From positions 1 through 60,182 of the forward strand of contig JAFIGU010000119.1 of assembly GCA_017849555.1 (NCBI GenBank): DNA of 60,182 bases. Direction: 5' to 3'. Shown piece by piece: positions 8,263 through 16,633 of this stretch (position 1 is its first letter; each line of letters begins with the position of its first letter). A program made the position numbers and the translations under genes. The DNA is from Sphingomonas sp. Lineage in GTDB: Bacteria > Pseudomonadota > Alphaproteobacteria > Sphingomonadales > Sphingomonadaceae. The notes beneath the pieces are model-generated. The model saw only the letters and a list, made by a program, of their open reading frames with translations, was not told the DNA's origin and did not search any database.

Positions 8263-9186
8263 TCATCGCGGCGCTCCGGTGCTGGCGCGGGAAACGAACA
8301 GGCCGCCGGATTGCGGCGTGATCGCGGAGACGTCGCGCACGGATGGTGCAGTCGAGATGTCGGCGGCATGCTCGCCGGGCGGCACAGGATCGGCGCTCGG
8401 CGTGTACTCCGGTCGCGCCACGAACAGCGGCGCGCGGCTCCACGACTGCGGGTCAGCGGCCGCGACAACCACCGGAGCGGCGATCTCGCCGCCGCCGATC
8501 AGCGGCGCAAGCTGGGCGACATAGGCGCGGGTCTCGGCGGGCAATGGCCGGCCGGTCGCGCGATGGTCGTCGTAGCGACCTGGGCCGGCATTGTAGGCGG
8601 CGAGCATCGCGCTGACATCGCCATAGCGGTTGAACAGCTCGCGCAGATAAGCGGCGCCCGCGAGGATGTTGTCGCGCGGGTCAAAGGGGTCATTGCCGAG
8701 GCGATAGCGCAGGCGCAGCCTCGCCCAGGTGTCGGGCATGATCTGCATCAGGCCCATTGCGCCGGCCGAGGAGATCGCGCGCATATCGCCCGCGCTCTCG
8801 ACGCGCAGGACAGCCCTGATCCAGGCCGCCGGAATGCCGAAGCGTTGCGCGGCTTCCGCGATCGGAGCCGCATAGGCATCGACCGTCGCCGGACGCCCGA
8901 CCGGCCGCGCCTGCGCCGGCACCGCGACCGGCAAGGCGCCGACCGCCAGAACGCTGGCGAGCAGGAGAATGGCATAACGCGAGACCGCTCTGTCTCCGCT
9001 TCGAGACCAGCCTGCCAGCGTGCTCGCTGCGGTCAAGGGTGCGCGGCAAGCGCCGGCCGCTGGCCGCCCTTGACCTTCGCTGCGCGCGCCAGCCGGCCTG
9101 CGCCCGAGCGGGACGAAGGGATGAGACGGCCTTTCCGCGAACCAAGGGATGGCGGCTTTGACCGCGATCGTGACGGGATGGCGCAT
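8263..9186 (-). CDS. Lytic transglycosylase (SLT family), VirB1-like
   Basis: About 307 residues. The SLT domain carries the catalytic Glu in VLRVESAGDMRAISSAGAMG and the conserved AYNAGPGRY. It would open peptidoglycan for the transfer channel. A hydrophobic export segment (AILLLASVLAVGALPVAVPA) sits unusually far in, at about residue 70. No ATG or GTG in frame lies just before it, so the chosen start (ATG 9186, 6 bases after the upstream DUF736 gene) leaves a ~65-residue basic N-terminal extension. That extension may be real or a sign that translation begins at a rarer codon. Confidence 0.85.
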   Translation of the reverse strand: MRHPVTIAVKAAIPWFAERPSHPFVPLGRRPAGARSEGQGRPAAGACRAPLTAASTLAGWSRSGDRAVSRYAILLLASVLAVGALPVAVPAQARPVGRPATVDAYAAPIAEAAQRFGIPAAWIRAVLRVESAGDMRAISSAGAMGLMQIMPDTWARLRLRYRLGNDPFDPRDNILAGAAYLRELFNRYGDVSAMLAAYNAGPGRYDDHRATGRPLPAETRAYVAQLAPLIGGGEIAAPVVVAAADPQSWSRAPLFVARPEYTPSADPVPPGEHAADISTAPSVRDVSAITPQSGGLFVSRASTGAPR

Positions 9187-9191
9187 GGCCG

Positions 9192-9527
9192 TCAGTCCCG
9201 CTCGGCGCGCTTGGCCGGACGGTTCCAGTGCAGCGACCATGTGGATTCATCGTCGCCATTGCGGAACAGATTGGCGCGGATCGGCTGCGGCAAGGTGGGA
9301 TCGTCGATGAGCAGCGAGACATAGCTGCCCGCCTTCTCGCCGGTGCGTTTCCAGCCCGCGCCGATCTCCGGTCCGTCTTCGGCGCCGTGATGGATGCGGT
9401 AGTCGGGCGCGTTCTCGGCGTCCGAAGGTTCGGCTGCAACGATGGTGATGTCGCGGTAGAGCGTGAGCGTGTGAACGCGCCCGACGAAGCCCGATTTCTC
9501 GGCGGTGAACTGACCAATCTGCGGCAT
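9192..9527 (-). CDS. DUF736 family protein
   Basis: 111 residues, full length for DUF736 (MPQIGQFTAEKSGFVGRV...ending SLHWNRPAKR). Function is unknown. Genes of this family are almost always found on conjugative elements beside traF and the relaxase. A second, distant DUF736 protein is encoded at 17685-18008. Confidence 0.85.
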   Translation of the reverse strand: MPQIGQFTAEKSGFVGRVHTLTLYRDITIVAAEPSDAENAPDYRIHHGAEDGPEIGAGWKRTGEKAGSYVSLLIDDPTLPQPIRANLFRNGDDESTWSLHWNRPAKRAERD

Positions 9528-9563
9528 AGCAAGTCTCCTGTGGTTGGGGGCGGGAAAGCGAAG

Positions 9564-10109
9564 TCAGTGCGTCGGCGCGCGCCACTGGTAACGGCCGTCG
9601 CCGTTCTCGTCGGTCCACAACGGGACCGCGCGACCGATGATCTGGTCCGTGGAGGTCAGGCCGAAGTAGCGACCATCGAGACTGTCGCGGACCTGCCAGT
9701 TCATCAGGAAGATCTCGCCGGTCGGGATGCGGCGGCAGCCCCGCCAGACCGGAAGCTCGCGGCCGGCGCGATCGCGTTCGAGCGCTGCACCCATCGCGAT
9801 ACCGTCGACCGTGACGGCGCGGCCGATGCGGCAGACCGTTTGCCCGGATACGGCCAGCACGCGCTTCATCAGCGGCACGCCTTTCGGCAGATAGCCGCGA
9901 TCGGCAAGGAAGGTCGCGAGCGGTTCGGGGGCGTCGACGGCAACAAGATCGGTCACCTCGAACGAGCCGTCGAAATCGATCGCGTAGAAGCCGATCGGCG
10001 CGCTCGCCGATGCGTTCCAAATCAGTTTGATCGGCATCGGCGTGAGACCGGGATAGCCGACGCCCATGGTCGCCAGAGCCGTCGCGATGATGAGACCGGC
10101 GCGCGTCAT
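9564..10109 (-). CDS. traF: TraF-type S26 signal peptidase
   Basis: 181 residues. One N-terminal membrane segment (residues ~4-22) is followed by the S26 core: the nucleophile Ser in NASASAPIGFYAI (residues ~32-44) and the general-base Lys in LMKRVLAVSG. TraF peptidases cleave and cyclise the TrbC pilin, so this gene should work with trbC at 277-624. The start ATG overlaps the DUF2840 stop by four bases (ATGA). Confidence 0.9.
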   Translation of the reverse strand: MTRAGLIIATALATMGVGYPGLTPMPIKLIWNASASAPIGFYAIDFDGSFEVTDLVAVDAPEPLATFLADRGYLPKGVPLMKRVLAVSGQTVCRIGRAVTVDGIAMGAALERDRAGRELPVWRGCRRIPTGEIFLMNWQVRDSLDGRYFGLTSTDQIIGRAVPLWTDENGDGRYQWRAPTH

Positions 10110-10624
10110 GGCGCGATCCTGCGGCGGCGAAGCCAGGCCGCATGCTGCCCGGGCGTGTAGGTGCGCGGCGCCTCTCCGACGCTCAGCCGGTTGTGGACAT
10201 GCCGCCAGTGCTCCGGCGCAACGTCCGCCGGATCGAGGCCGAGCGCCTCGACCGCGTCGATCGCTTGCAGCGCCCGTTCGACCTTGGGCCAGCCATCGAG
10301 GCGCAGCAGGATGTCGCCGCCGGGCCGCACGAAAGGCAGCGTCTGGAACGGCTCGCCGCGGCCGACCGCGCGCACGATGTCGATGCGCGAGATGATCGTG
10401 CCGAAATCGTTGGACGCCCAGCGGACGAAGGCGAAGATGCTGTCGGGCGCGAAGCCGACGATGCTGCGGCGACGGTCGAGAATCTGTTCGTAGCTCTTGC
10501 GGCCGAACCTGATCCAGTTCTCGATTTTCTTTTGGCTCCAGGTCAGATCGACCAAGGTGGTGAAGGGCGCGGAACCGTCCGGCAGCGGACGGCCGCGCAT
10601 GCGGCGGGCCGCATTGCCGGTCAT
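10106..10624 (-). CDS. DUF2840 protein
   Basis: 172 residues, matching the usual DUF2840 layout: an N-terminal TTLVDLTWSQKKIENWIRFG segment and a basic C-terminus (WLRRRRIAP). It is a conserved hypothetical component of conjugative elements, found between parA and traF. It overlaps both neighbours by four bases. No catalytic motif is visible. Confidence 0.82.
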   Translation of the reverse strand: MTGNAARRMRGRPLPDGSAPFTTLVDLTWSQKKIENWIRFGRKSYEQILDRRRSIVGFAPDSIFAFVRWASNDFGTIISRIDIVRAVGRGEPFQTLPFVRPGGDILLRLDGWPKVERALQAIDAVEALGLDPADVAPEHWRHVHNRLSVGEAPRTYTPGQHAAWLRRRRIAP

Positions 10625-10875
10625 GAGGTCTCTCCCTCGGTGGGTGGGAATTCGCGTGCGAGCAGTGCGCGCAGCATGTCGGCGACGGTCTCACCGCGCC
10701 GGAAGGCCGCGACCTTGATGCGGCCGCGCAGTTCCGGCGTGATGTCGATCGTCAGCCGCGCGGTGAAGGTGGCAGTGGCGTCCGCGCGCAGAGACGGCGC
10801 GTCGGGAGCCTTGATCCAGCTCTCGGCGTCGCCCGGGCGGGAGGCGAAGCCGCGCTTGCCGGCGCGCCCGGTCAT
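10621..10875 (-). CDS. Small RHH protein downstream of ParA
   Basis: 84 residues. The C-terminal half (RLTIDITPELRGRIKVAA, FRRGETVADMLRALL) is a ribbon-helix-helix. Coupled by ATGA overlap to parA, it may be the DNA-binding partner of ParA in partition or maintenance of the element. A role in transcription control is equally possible. Confidence 0.75.
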   Translation of the reverse strand: MTGRAGKRGFASRPGDAESWIKAPDAPSLRADATATFTARLTIDITPELRGRIKVAAFRRGETVADMLRALLAREFPPTEGETS

Positions 10876-11525
10876 GGCGTGGTCCTCGCGATTCGGAGCC
10901 GATCGATCTCGGCGGCAAGTGCGGCGATCTCGCGTGCGGCCGGACTGTCATCGTCGATCTCGCAGGCCAGCCGCCCGGCCTGCGCGGCGTCGGCGAAGAC
11001 GACGCGCTGGCCGATGGTGCTAGTGAGCACCGGCGGGTCGTGATCGGCCAGCGTCTCGGCGGTCTCGCGGGCGATGACGGTGCGCGCGGCGCAGCGGTTC
11101 AGCACGAAGCGCGCGGCGAGCTGCGGCCGGTAGATGCGCGCTTCGCTGAGAAGCGCCAGCATCTCGGCCGAGGCCCAGCCGTCGAGCGGCGACGGCTGCA
11201 CTGGGATCAGCACCAGGTCGACGGCGAGCAGCGCCGAGCGCATGAGGCCGGCGATGCGCGGCGGACCGTCGATGACGACATGATCGGCGTCACGCGCCAG
11301 CTCGGGGGCTTCGCGATGCAGCGTGTCGCGCGCCAGGGCGACGACGCCGAACAGGCGCGGCAGGCCCTCGCGGCTCCGCTGCTGCGACCAGTCGAGCGCC
11401 GAGCCTTGCGGATCGGCGTCGATCAGGGTGACACGGTGTCCTCTGCTGGCCCATGCACCGGCGAGATGCAGCGCGAGCGTCGTCTTGCCGACACCGCCTT
11501 TTTGGTTGAGGAGCGCGACGATCAT
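10872..11525 (-). CDS. parA: ParA-family partition ATPase
   Basis: 217 residues with the deviant Walker A motif NQKGGVGKTTLALHLAG at the N-terminus, the A' motif LIDADPQGSALDW and a Walker B-like VVIDGPPR. The small size and absence of an N-terminal HTH place it among ParA/Soj-like proteins of mobile elements. It overlaps repA (ATGA) and the RHH gene. Confidence 0.9.
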   Translation of the reverse strand: MIVALLNQKGGVGKTTLALHLAGAWASRGHRVTLIDADPQGSALDWSQQRSREGLPRLFGVVALARDTLHREAPELARDADHVVIDGPPRIAGLMRSALLAVDLVLIPVQPSPLDGWASAEMLALLSEARIYRPQLAARFVLNRCAARTVIARETAETLADHDPPVLTSTIGQRVVFADAAQAGRLACEIDDDSPAAREIAALAAEIDRLRIARTTP

Positions 11526-12550
11526 GGCGCACCTCGGCGGGTGGCACCGGCACCATGGATCGCGTGCGCGTGCGTCAAAGAAGAAGAGTTAGATTCTCTG
11601 TTAGATTCTTCTATAGAGTGCGCCGCGCGATTTGCGCCTGATGTACCGATAGTGCGTGCGCCTGATGTACCGATACCATTCACATGGTTTTCAACAGGCA
11701 CTGTGGATTGTTTGTCGGGCCAGATGCGCAGCAGTTCGCGGTGGTCATCCCGTTCGATCTGAAGCCGGTAGCCGGGCAATGGCTGACGCGCCGCGATGCG
11801 GCGCAGGTCGAGCGCGAAATCGGAGACACGCGCGAGACTGCCGGACTTGGCGTGAAGATGCGCAATCTCGAACAGCCAGCCGTCGTGCTGGCGGCCGGCA
11901 TGCTTGCGCGCGACGCGATACAGCCAGCGTTCGATGCCGCCGGTCAGCCGGAAATAGGCCGGGTCGATGGCAAGCACCAGCGAGCGGTCGACGACGCCAT
12001 TGTAGAACCATTCGGGCAGCACGAATTCCATGCCCTCAACGCGGCCGGCCTGCGTCGTCATCTCCTCCCATTCGTTGATCCAGGAGAATTGCCGGCGGCG
12101 CCAATGCGCGCCGTTGCGGATGGTTGTGGCGATGACGGTCGATTGCAGGCGCGCCAGCGCGGCCTTCAGCAACAGATATTGCCGGTTGCCGGTCGGGCGG
12201 CCGATACCGCGCAGGAGCTGGTAGGGTGTGAAGCGAAAGAAGCGCGAGGTCGCGAGCCCGCGGTTCGCGGCCTCGACGAGCTGCGAAGCGGCCCAGATCA
12301 GAACGTCGGCGTCCCAGATGGTGGCCATGCCATGCTCGGGCATGCCGAACACCCGCACCTCGACATCGGCGGCCTGGTAGAAGATCGGTCGGGTGCGCGG
12401 CGTCTTCGCCAGCGAAAAGAACGGCCGCTCCATCAGGTCGCGCTGGTCGCGGGGCGATGCGTCGCCGCCGATCACCACGAAAGGATCGAGGTTGGTCCGC
12501 TCGCTGGCTTTGCGCTGACGCTCGCGGCGATGGTCATCGTCGCGCGGCAT
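11522..12550 (-). CDS. repA: RepA-type replication initiator (RPA family)
   Basis: 342 residues, matching the replication initiator protein A family (RPFFSLAKTPRTRPIFYQA, WDADVLIWAASQ, LYRVARKHAGRQ). It could allow plasmid-like replication of the excised element. The ATG at 12550 follows the stop of the HTH gene without a gap. Near the C-terminus the hexapeptide IGTSGA occurs twice, encoded by two 19-bp direct repeats (11633-11651 and 11657-11675) with 24-bp period, which could be iterons. Confidence 0.88.
   Translation of the reverse strand: MPRDDDHRRERQRKASERTNLDPFVVIGGDASPRDQRDLMERPFFSLAKTPRTRPIFYQAADVEVRVFGMPEHGMATIWDADVLIWAASQLVEAANRGLATSRFFRFTPYQLLRGIGRPTGNRQYLLLKAALARLQSTVIATTIRNGAHWRRRQFSWINEWEEMTTQAGRVEGMEFVLPEWFYNGVVDRSLVLAIDPAYFRLTGGIERWLYRVARKHAGRQHDGWLFEIAHLHAKSGSLARVSDFALDLRRIAARQPLPGYRLQIERDDHRELLRIWPDKQSTVPVENHVNGIGTSGARTIGTSGANRAAHSIEESNRESNSSSLTHAHAIHGAGATRRGAP
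11633..11675. repeat. Two 19-bp direct repeats in the 3' end of repA
   Basis: The sequence TGCGCCTGATGTACCGATA occurs at 11633-11651 and 11657-11675, one copy every 24 bp. The period is close to that of iterons, and initiators often have such sites beside or inside the rep gene. Confidence 0.6.
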
Positions 12551-12820
12551 TCAGCGTTCGCCCCGCTCGGTCGGCGTCAGGCGACGCGCCGGAAACACGC
12601 GGCCGACATCCGTGTCGCGCGTCGATTTGCGAGCGCCGATCGCGGACCAGGCTTGCAGGTCTTCGATCGCATAGACGACGCGGCCGCCGATCTTGCGATA
12701 GACCGGACCGGTCCCGTATGTGCGATGCTTCTCCAGCGTGCGGAGCGAGATTCCAAGAAAGCGCGCGGCATCGGGCGTGCGCAACAGGCGCGGCGGCAGG
12801 TCCGCCTTCTGGTCGGCCAT
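12551..12820 (-). CDS. AlpA/MerR-type HTH, RdfS-like excisionase candidate
   Basis: 89 residues. The core (LLRTPDAARFLGISLRTLEK, VYRKIGGRVVYAIEDLQAW) is the winged HTH of AlpA/excisionase proteins. It has a strong AGAGGTGA site and is first in the operon HTH-repA-parA-RHH-DUF2840-traF-DUF736-slt-rlx. In ICEMlSym(R7A) the directionality factor RdfS is likewise first in an operon leading to traF and rlxS, and is activated by FseA. Its position just downstream of the FseA-like gene supports the same role here. An ordinary transcription factor is the alternative. Confidence 0.72.
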   Translation of the reverse strand: MADQKADLPPRLLRTPDAARFLGISLRTLEKHRTYGTGPVYRKIGGRVVYAIEDLQAWSAIGARKSTRDTDVGRVFPARRLTPTERGER

Positions 12821-12973
12821 AAGATCACCTCTGGTTCGTCATGCGTGCGGCTGTCGGTGGCGACAGCGCGCGATGGCGAACCATGGCGAAGGATCGGCGG
12901 CGCGGAGCGTGCCGCATTTGCACCAAGGTGCTGGCGGCACCCCTTGCGGCGCGCGCTATTTGGCGGCGTTTGC

Positions 12974-13760
12974 CTACCGGCGACGCAGCTTGATCGGATA
13001 GTGCAACAGCAGGCGATAGCCGCCCTTCATCATGCTCAGTCCGTGGGCCACAAGGCGGCGGGCCTGGTTCTTGCGCGGGTCGTTTTCCCAATCCTCCTTC
13101 GTGCCGCGAAAGCCGAGGAGAACTTTGGCAATGGTGCGGTAGCTCTCGCCGCGCTGCCGCGCGTCGAGCGCCCGCAGCGAGAGGATATGGAACCGCCGAA
13201 GCTGCGCCGGCATCGCCCGGAAGTCCGGGCCTGGCGCACGGCCATTGAGCGCGCGCCAGAACCGTCGTGCAGCATGCACGCGCAGTTCGAGAAGCGCGTC
13301 CAACGGCAAGATGACGGCGTAGAACGTCGCCACCTCGGAAGGCGCATGGACGAGCCAGAACTGATGCGTGACACCATCGGCCTGCCAGACGCCGTGCCAG
13401 CCGTCATCGGACTGGCGCAGATCAAGGCCGTCGAGCTGCGTCAGAGCGATCGGCGTGACGGCGTCCGCGTCGATCGCCTGCGGCACTATAGTGAGACTAA
13501 CGGCTTGTGGCTGCAGGCTTGGTATCCAGAACAGTGACTGCTGATCTGACGGCGTGTCGGGATCACACGGGAAATCGTAACCCCCAGCGTTTCGAAAATG
13601 CCGCCAGCGAACGCGCGGCCGGTTTCCTGAGACGCTCAATCTTCTGGAAGTCGCGATGATAATCATCATCGCGGCGGAGATATTCCCAGGCGAAGCCGGC
13701 GGCGGGAATGCCTTCGGCATGCTGATACGCTGCCGGCGAGCGCCAATCGATGCTGAGCAT
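12974..13760 (-). CDS. FseA-like DUF6499-DUF2285 activator, needs +1 frameshift
   Basis: Two overlapping frames make one protein of about 260 residues. The first (ATG 13760, GAGAGG upstream) encodes the DUF6499 domain (LSIDWRSPAAY, AWEYLRRDDDYHRDF) and stops at 13563 after RWGLRFPV. The second, in the +1 frame, resumes as FPCDPDTPSDQQSLFWIPSL and carries DUF2285 to 12974 (YRTIAKVLLGFRG, ARRLVAHGLSMMKGGYR). The shift site is TTT CCC GTG TGA, where a CCC-to-CCG slip restores the frame. FseA of ICEMlSym(R7A) is made by +1 frameshifting between the same two domains. A simple inactivating mutation or sequencing error would look the same. Confidence 0.72.
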
Positions 13761-14033
13761 AGCGTAACCTCTCATTCACCGGGTCATGCAAGCCAACACC
13801 CGGACAGAGAGTTTCATCGACAAGGGAGCGTGTTTGTAGCCGCCATAGGCGGATATGTTGATCGTGCGTGGCGATCAATATTGGTTATTTTCTTCTTAAC
13901 ATTGTCTGCATGTTTTTGCGAGCCGGGCGAAGCCCGGCGAACGGCGGCCGTGTTCCGGCCACGGCCGCGCGCCGATCCGCAAAGCCGGATCGGCACAAAA
14001 ATGCCGGACACGGACATCCTGAAAGACGCGGAA
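13761..14033. other. Gene-free stretch upstream of the FseA-like gene
   Basis: No convincing gene is present. It should hold the promoter of the FseA-like gene. A GC-rich palindromic part (13920-13990, with GCCGGGCGAAGCCCGGC and CGGCCGTGTTCCGGCCACGGCCG) and the string CACGGACATCCTGA, which recurs in the leader at 17591-17602, are the only structures I see. Confidence 0.5.
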
Positions 14034-14061
14034 CCGTAGAGCCGGAGACCCGGCTCTACGG
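14034..14061 (-). terminator. Terminator hairpin after the DUF932 gene
   Basis: A perfect 12-bp inverted repeat (CCGTAGAGCCGG / CCGGCTCTACGG) with a 4-base loop lies 9 bases beyond the original DUF932 stop codon. No long T-run follows. Confidence 0.65.
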
Positions 14062-14069
14062 CTTTGCAT

Positions 14070-14125
14070 TCATGCTGTCTTCAAGCGCTGCATTCCCTCA
14101 GCCAGCGTCCACAGCGCGCGGTTGA
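14070..14125 (-). pseudogene. DUF932 gene, 3' fragment
   Basis: On the minus strand this encodes NRALWTLAEGMQRLKTA and a stop, the normal end of a DUF932 protein. The rest of the gene is at 16634-17423. The two pieces rejoin in frame (…NVSL + NRALW…) if the intervening 2.5 kb element and one copy of the flanking TGA are removed. Confidence 0.8.
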
Positions 14126-14186
14126 TACCAACGGCCGCGACGGCTGACTCGCGGGGGATTCCCATCGGCTTTCGATCGTGATTCAT

Positions 14187-15526
14187 ATGTGGACGCCCCC
14201 TTTGGCAAGGCGTTTATGTCGGGATGATTTGATCGGTTGCTTTCATATGTCCGGCCTGTTTGTGCGGCGGAAGTCTGCCGCTGGCCCTGATGGAAATCCG
14301 CCGACGAGGTCCCTATCAAACTGGCGCGCTGCTAGAGCGCATTGAATCACGCGGGTTGGCCTCGTCGTTGGCTCGATCGTCACTCATCATCGACTGCCGT
14401 CACCAATTCGGGTTGTCTCCTAGATCGTCCTCTCAAGCGGCGAGTTGCTGGGGTCGGTAGGTCTCCTTCCGCGTCAGCAGCACCCATGCGATCCGGGCGA
14501 GTTTGTTGGCGAGCGCGACAGAGACGAGCCTGAAAGGCTTCTTCTCAAGCAGCGTCCTGATCCAACTCGCCATCGGCGTCGGCTTGTCCTTCGTATGCCG
14601 GATAACGGCAGTCGCGCCGACGACGAGCAATCGGCGCAGATAGCGATCTCCTTGCTTCGAGATGCCGCCCAACCTTGTCTTGCCGCCGGTCGATTGCTGC
14701 TGCGGCGTCAGTCCGAGCCACGCGGCGAACTGACGGCCGGAGCGGAACTGATCTGGATCAGTCACGGTAGCTGCGATGGCGGTGGCGGTGACAACGCCCA
14801 GGCCAGGGATCGCAGCGAGCCTGCGGCTCGCTTCGCTCTCGGCATGCCAAGCGGCGATCTGGCGGTCCAGCTCCGAGATCTCCTGTCCGAGGACAACGAT
14901 CTGGCGGTGCATGATAACAAGCGCAGCGCGAGCAAACGATGGAAGCGCGTCCTCGGCCAATGCCTGCTCGGCGAGCTTTGCCAGATTAGCGACGCCGGGA
15001 TTGGCGACAAGCCCCAGCTCGGCCAGGTGGGCTCGCAATGCGTTAGCGGCTGACGTGCGCTGACGAACCAGCAAGGACCGCGCACGATGAGTCATGAGGA
15101 TACCCTGCTGGGCGACGGTCTTGACCGGAACGAACTGCATCGTCGGCCGCTGAACCGCTTCGCAAATCGCTTGGGCATCAAGGGCGTCGCTCTTGCCGCG
15201 CTTCACGAAGGCCTTCACGTAGGACGGCGGGATCAGGCGAACCTCGTGGCCCATTGCCGAAAGAGTTCGGGCCCAGTGATGGGCCGTTCCGCACGCTTCC
15301 ACGCCGATCAAGCACGGCGGAAGCTTCGAGAAGAACGGCAGCATCTGCTTGCGGTGCAGCTTCTTCACCAGCACCGTCGCTCCTCTCTCATCGACGCCGT
15401 GCGCTTGAAAGATGCTCTTCGCCAGGTCCAGTCCAATCGTCTTGATCATCATTGCGCACGCTCCTCTCGCTGGTTGGGCAGCCGGATCGGCACCATAGCG
15501 CCGCCGTTGGGCGGGGGCGTCCACAT
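14187..15526 (-). mobile_element. IS110-family (IS1111 group) element nested in the IS630-like element
   Basis: A perfect 14-bp inverted repeat, ATGTGGACGCCCCC at 14187-14200 and its complement at 15513-15526, brackets the DEDD transposase gene. Subterminal inverted repeats of this kind mark the IS1111 group. Actual ends lie a few bases outside and cannot be fixed by eye. The non-coding arms (14201-14432 and 15453-15512) are where the seeker or bridge RNA of this family would be encoded. The element sits between the left repeat and the transposase start of the IS630-like element. Confidence 0.75.
14433..15452 (-). CDS. IS110/IS1111 transposase (DEDD recombinase)
   Basis: 339 residues, full length. 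The RuvC-like N-terminal domain shows the acidic residues in TIGLDLAK, GVEACG and KSDALDAQAI. The C-terminal transposase_20 domain shows AAIPGLGVVTATAIAA and a serine region (QQQSTGGKTRLGGISKQGDR). It appears intact, so the element may be active. The start is one of two consecutive ATG codons at 15452/15449. Confidence 0.93.
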   Translation of the reverse strand: MMIKTIGLDLAKSIFQAHGVDERGATVLVKKLHRKQMLPFFSKLPPCLIGVEACGTAHHWARTLSAMGHEVRLIPPSYVKAFVKRGKSDALDAQAICEAVQRPTMQFVPVKTVAQQGILMTHRARSLLVRQRTSAANALRAHLAELGLVANPGVANLAKLAEQALAEDALPSFARAALVIMHRQIVVLGQEISELDRQIAAWHAESEASRRLAAIPGLGVVTATAIAATVTDPDQFRSGRQFAAWLGLTPQQQSTGGKTRLGGISKQGDRYLRRLLVVGATAVIRHTKDKPTPMASWIRTLLEKKPFRLVSVALANKLARIAWVLLTRKETYRPQQLAA

Positions 15527-15554
15527 CATCAAGATGGCGTGGAGGGTCCATGCC

Positions 15555-16621
15555 ATGGCCAAACCGATCGCGATCACGGGGACTTGGACGGCGTCGGAGC
15601 TGCGGCGGTTGGCGGCCGCCTCGCGGCACGCGAACCAGAGCCGTCGGCTTTTGTCGCTGGCGGCAGTGCTGGACGGGATGAACCGAACGGAGGCGGCCAG
15701 GATCGGCGGGATGGACCGCCAGACGCTGCGCGACTGGGTGCATCGCTTCAACGACTACGGCCCGGAGGGCCTGAAGGACGATCTCGCGCGGCCAAGGCCA
15801 CGCCGTCTGACGGCGGCCCAGGAGGCCGAGTTGGCGACGATCGTCGAGACCGGTCCGGATCGGGCCATCCATGGCGTGGTGCGCTGGCGTCGGGTCGACC
15901 TCCAGGCGCTGGTCGCCGAGCGCTTCGGGGTCGAGTATCACGAGCGCACGATCGGCAAGCTGTTGAAGACGCTCGGCTTCTCGCACGTCAGCGCGCGTCC
16001 GCGACATCCGAAGCAGGATGGCGAGGTCATCCAGGCGTTCAAAAAAACTTCGCGCGCACGCTCGAGGCCCATGTCGGCCGGATAGCTCGCCGCAAGCCCA
16101 TCGAGATCTGGTTCCAAGACGAAGCCCGCATCGGCCAGAAGAACGGCCTGGTTCGGCAATGGGCCCGGCGCGGCACGCGGCCGAGCCAGCCGGCGGACCA
16201 GCGCTACGAAAGCGCCTATCTGTTCGGGGCGATCTGCCCGGCCAGGGGCGTCGGCGCGGCTCTGGCGCTGCCCTTCGCCGACACCGAGGCGATGCAGCTC
16301 CACGTCGACGAGATCGCCCGCGCCGTCGCCAAGGGCGCCCACGCCGTGCTGCTGCTCGACCGGGCCGGCTGGCATACCACCGGCGCGTTGAAATGGCCCG
16401 CCAACATCACGCCGATCCTGCTGCCGTCGCGCTCGCCGGAGCTTAACCCGGTCGAGCAGGTCTGGCAGTTCCTGCGCGCCAACTTCCTCTCGAACCGCGT
16501 CTTCGAGACCTACGACGAGATCATCGCGGCGGCGTGCGAGGCCTGGAACAGGCTCGCCGCGCTGCCCGGGACAATCACCTCAATCGGCATGCGTGACTGG
16601 GCGCACACCGGTCAGTCGTGA
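15555..16621 (+). CDS. IS630-family transposase, expressed through a -1 frameshift
   Basis: Two frames. The first (ATG 15555) encodes HTH domains (AARIGGMDRQTLRDWVHRF) and reaches seven A bases at 16041-16047 (TTC AAA AAA ACT). A -1 slip there continues as NFARTLEAHVG into the DDE domain: WFQDEARIG (D), LLLDRAGWHT (D) and SPELNPVEQVW (E), ending at 16621. Programmed frameshifting at an A-run is common in IS630 elements, so this transposase is probably functional. Without the shift the first frame stops at 16085. Confidence 0.85.
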
Positions 16622-16633
16622 GGGCCGTTGGTA

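Larger units (their letters stand above)
14126..16633 (+). mobile_element. IS630-like element, itself interrupted by an IS1111-type element
   Basis: Terminal inverted repeats of 21 bp (14128-14148 and 16611-16631; 17 of 21 match) are preceded or followed by TA. Outside them the trinucleotide TGA occurs on both sides (14123-14125, 16634-16636). The DUF932 reading frame is restored only if TGA is the duplicated target and TA is counted with the element. IS630 elements normally duplicate TA, so the exact ends remain open. The transposase is on the plus strand; about 1.34 kb between the left repeat and that gene belongs to an inserted IS110-family element. Confidence 0.8.
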
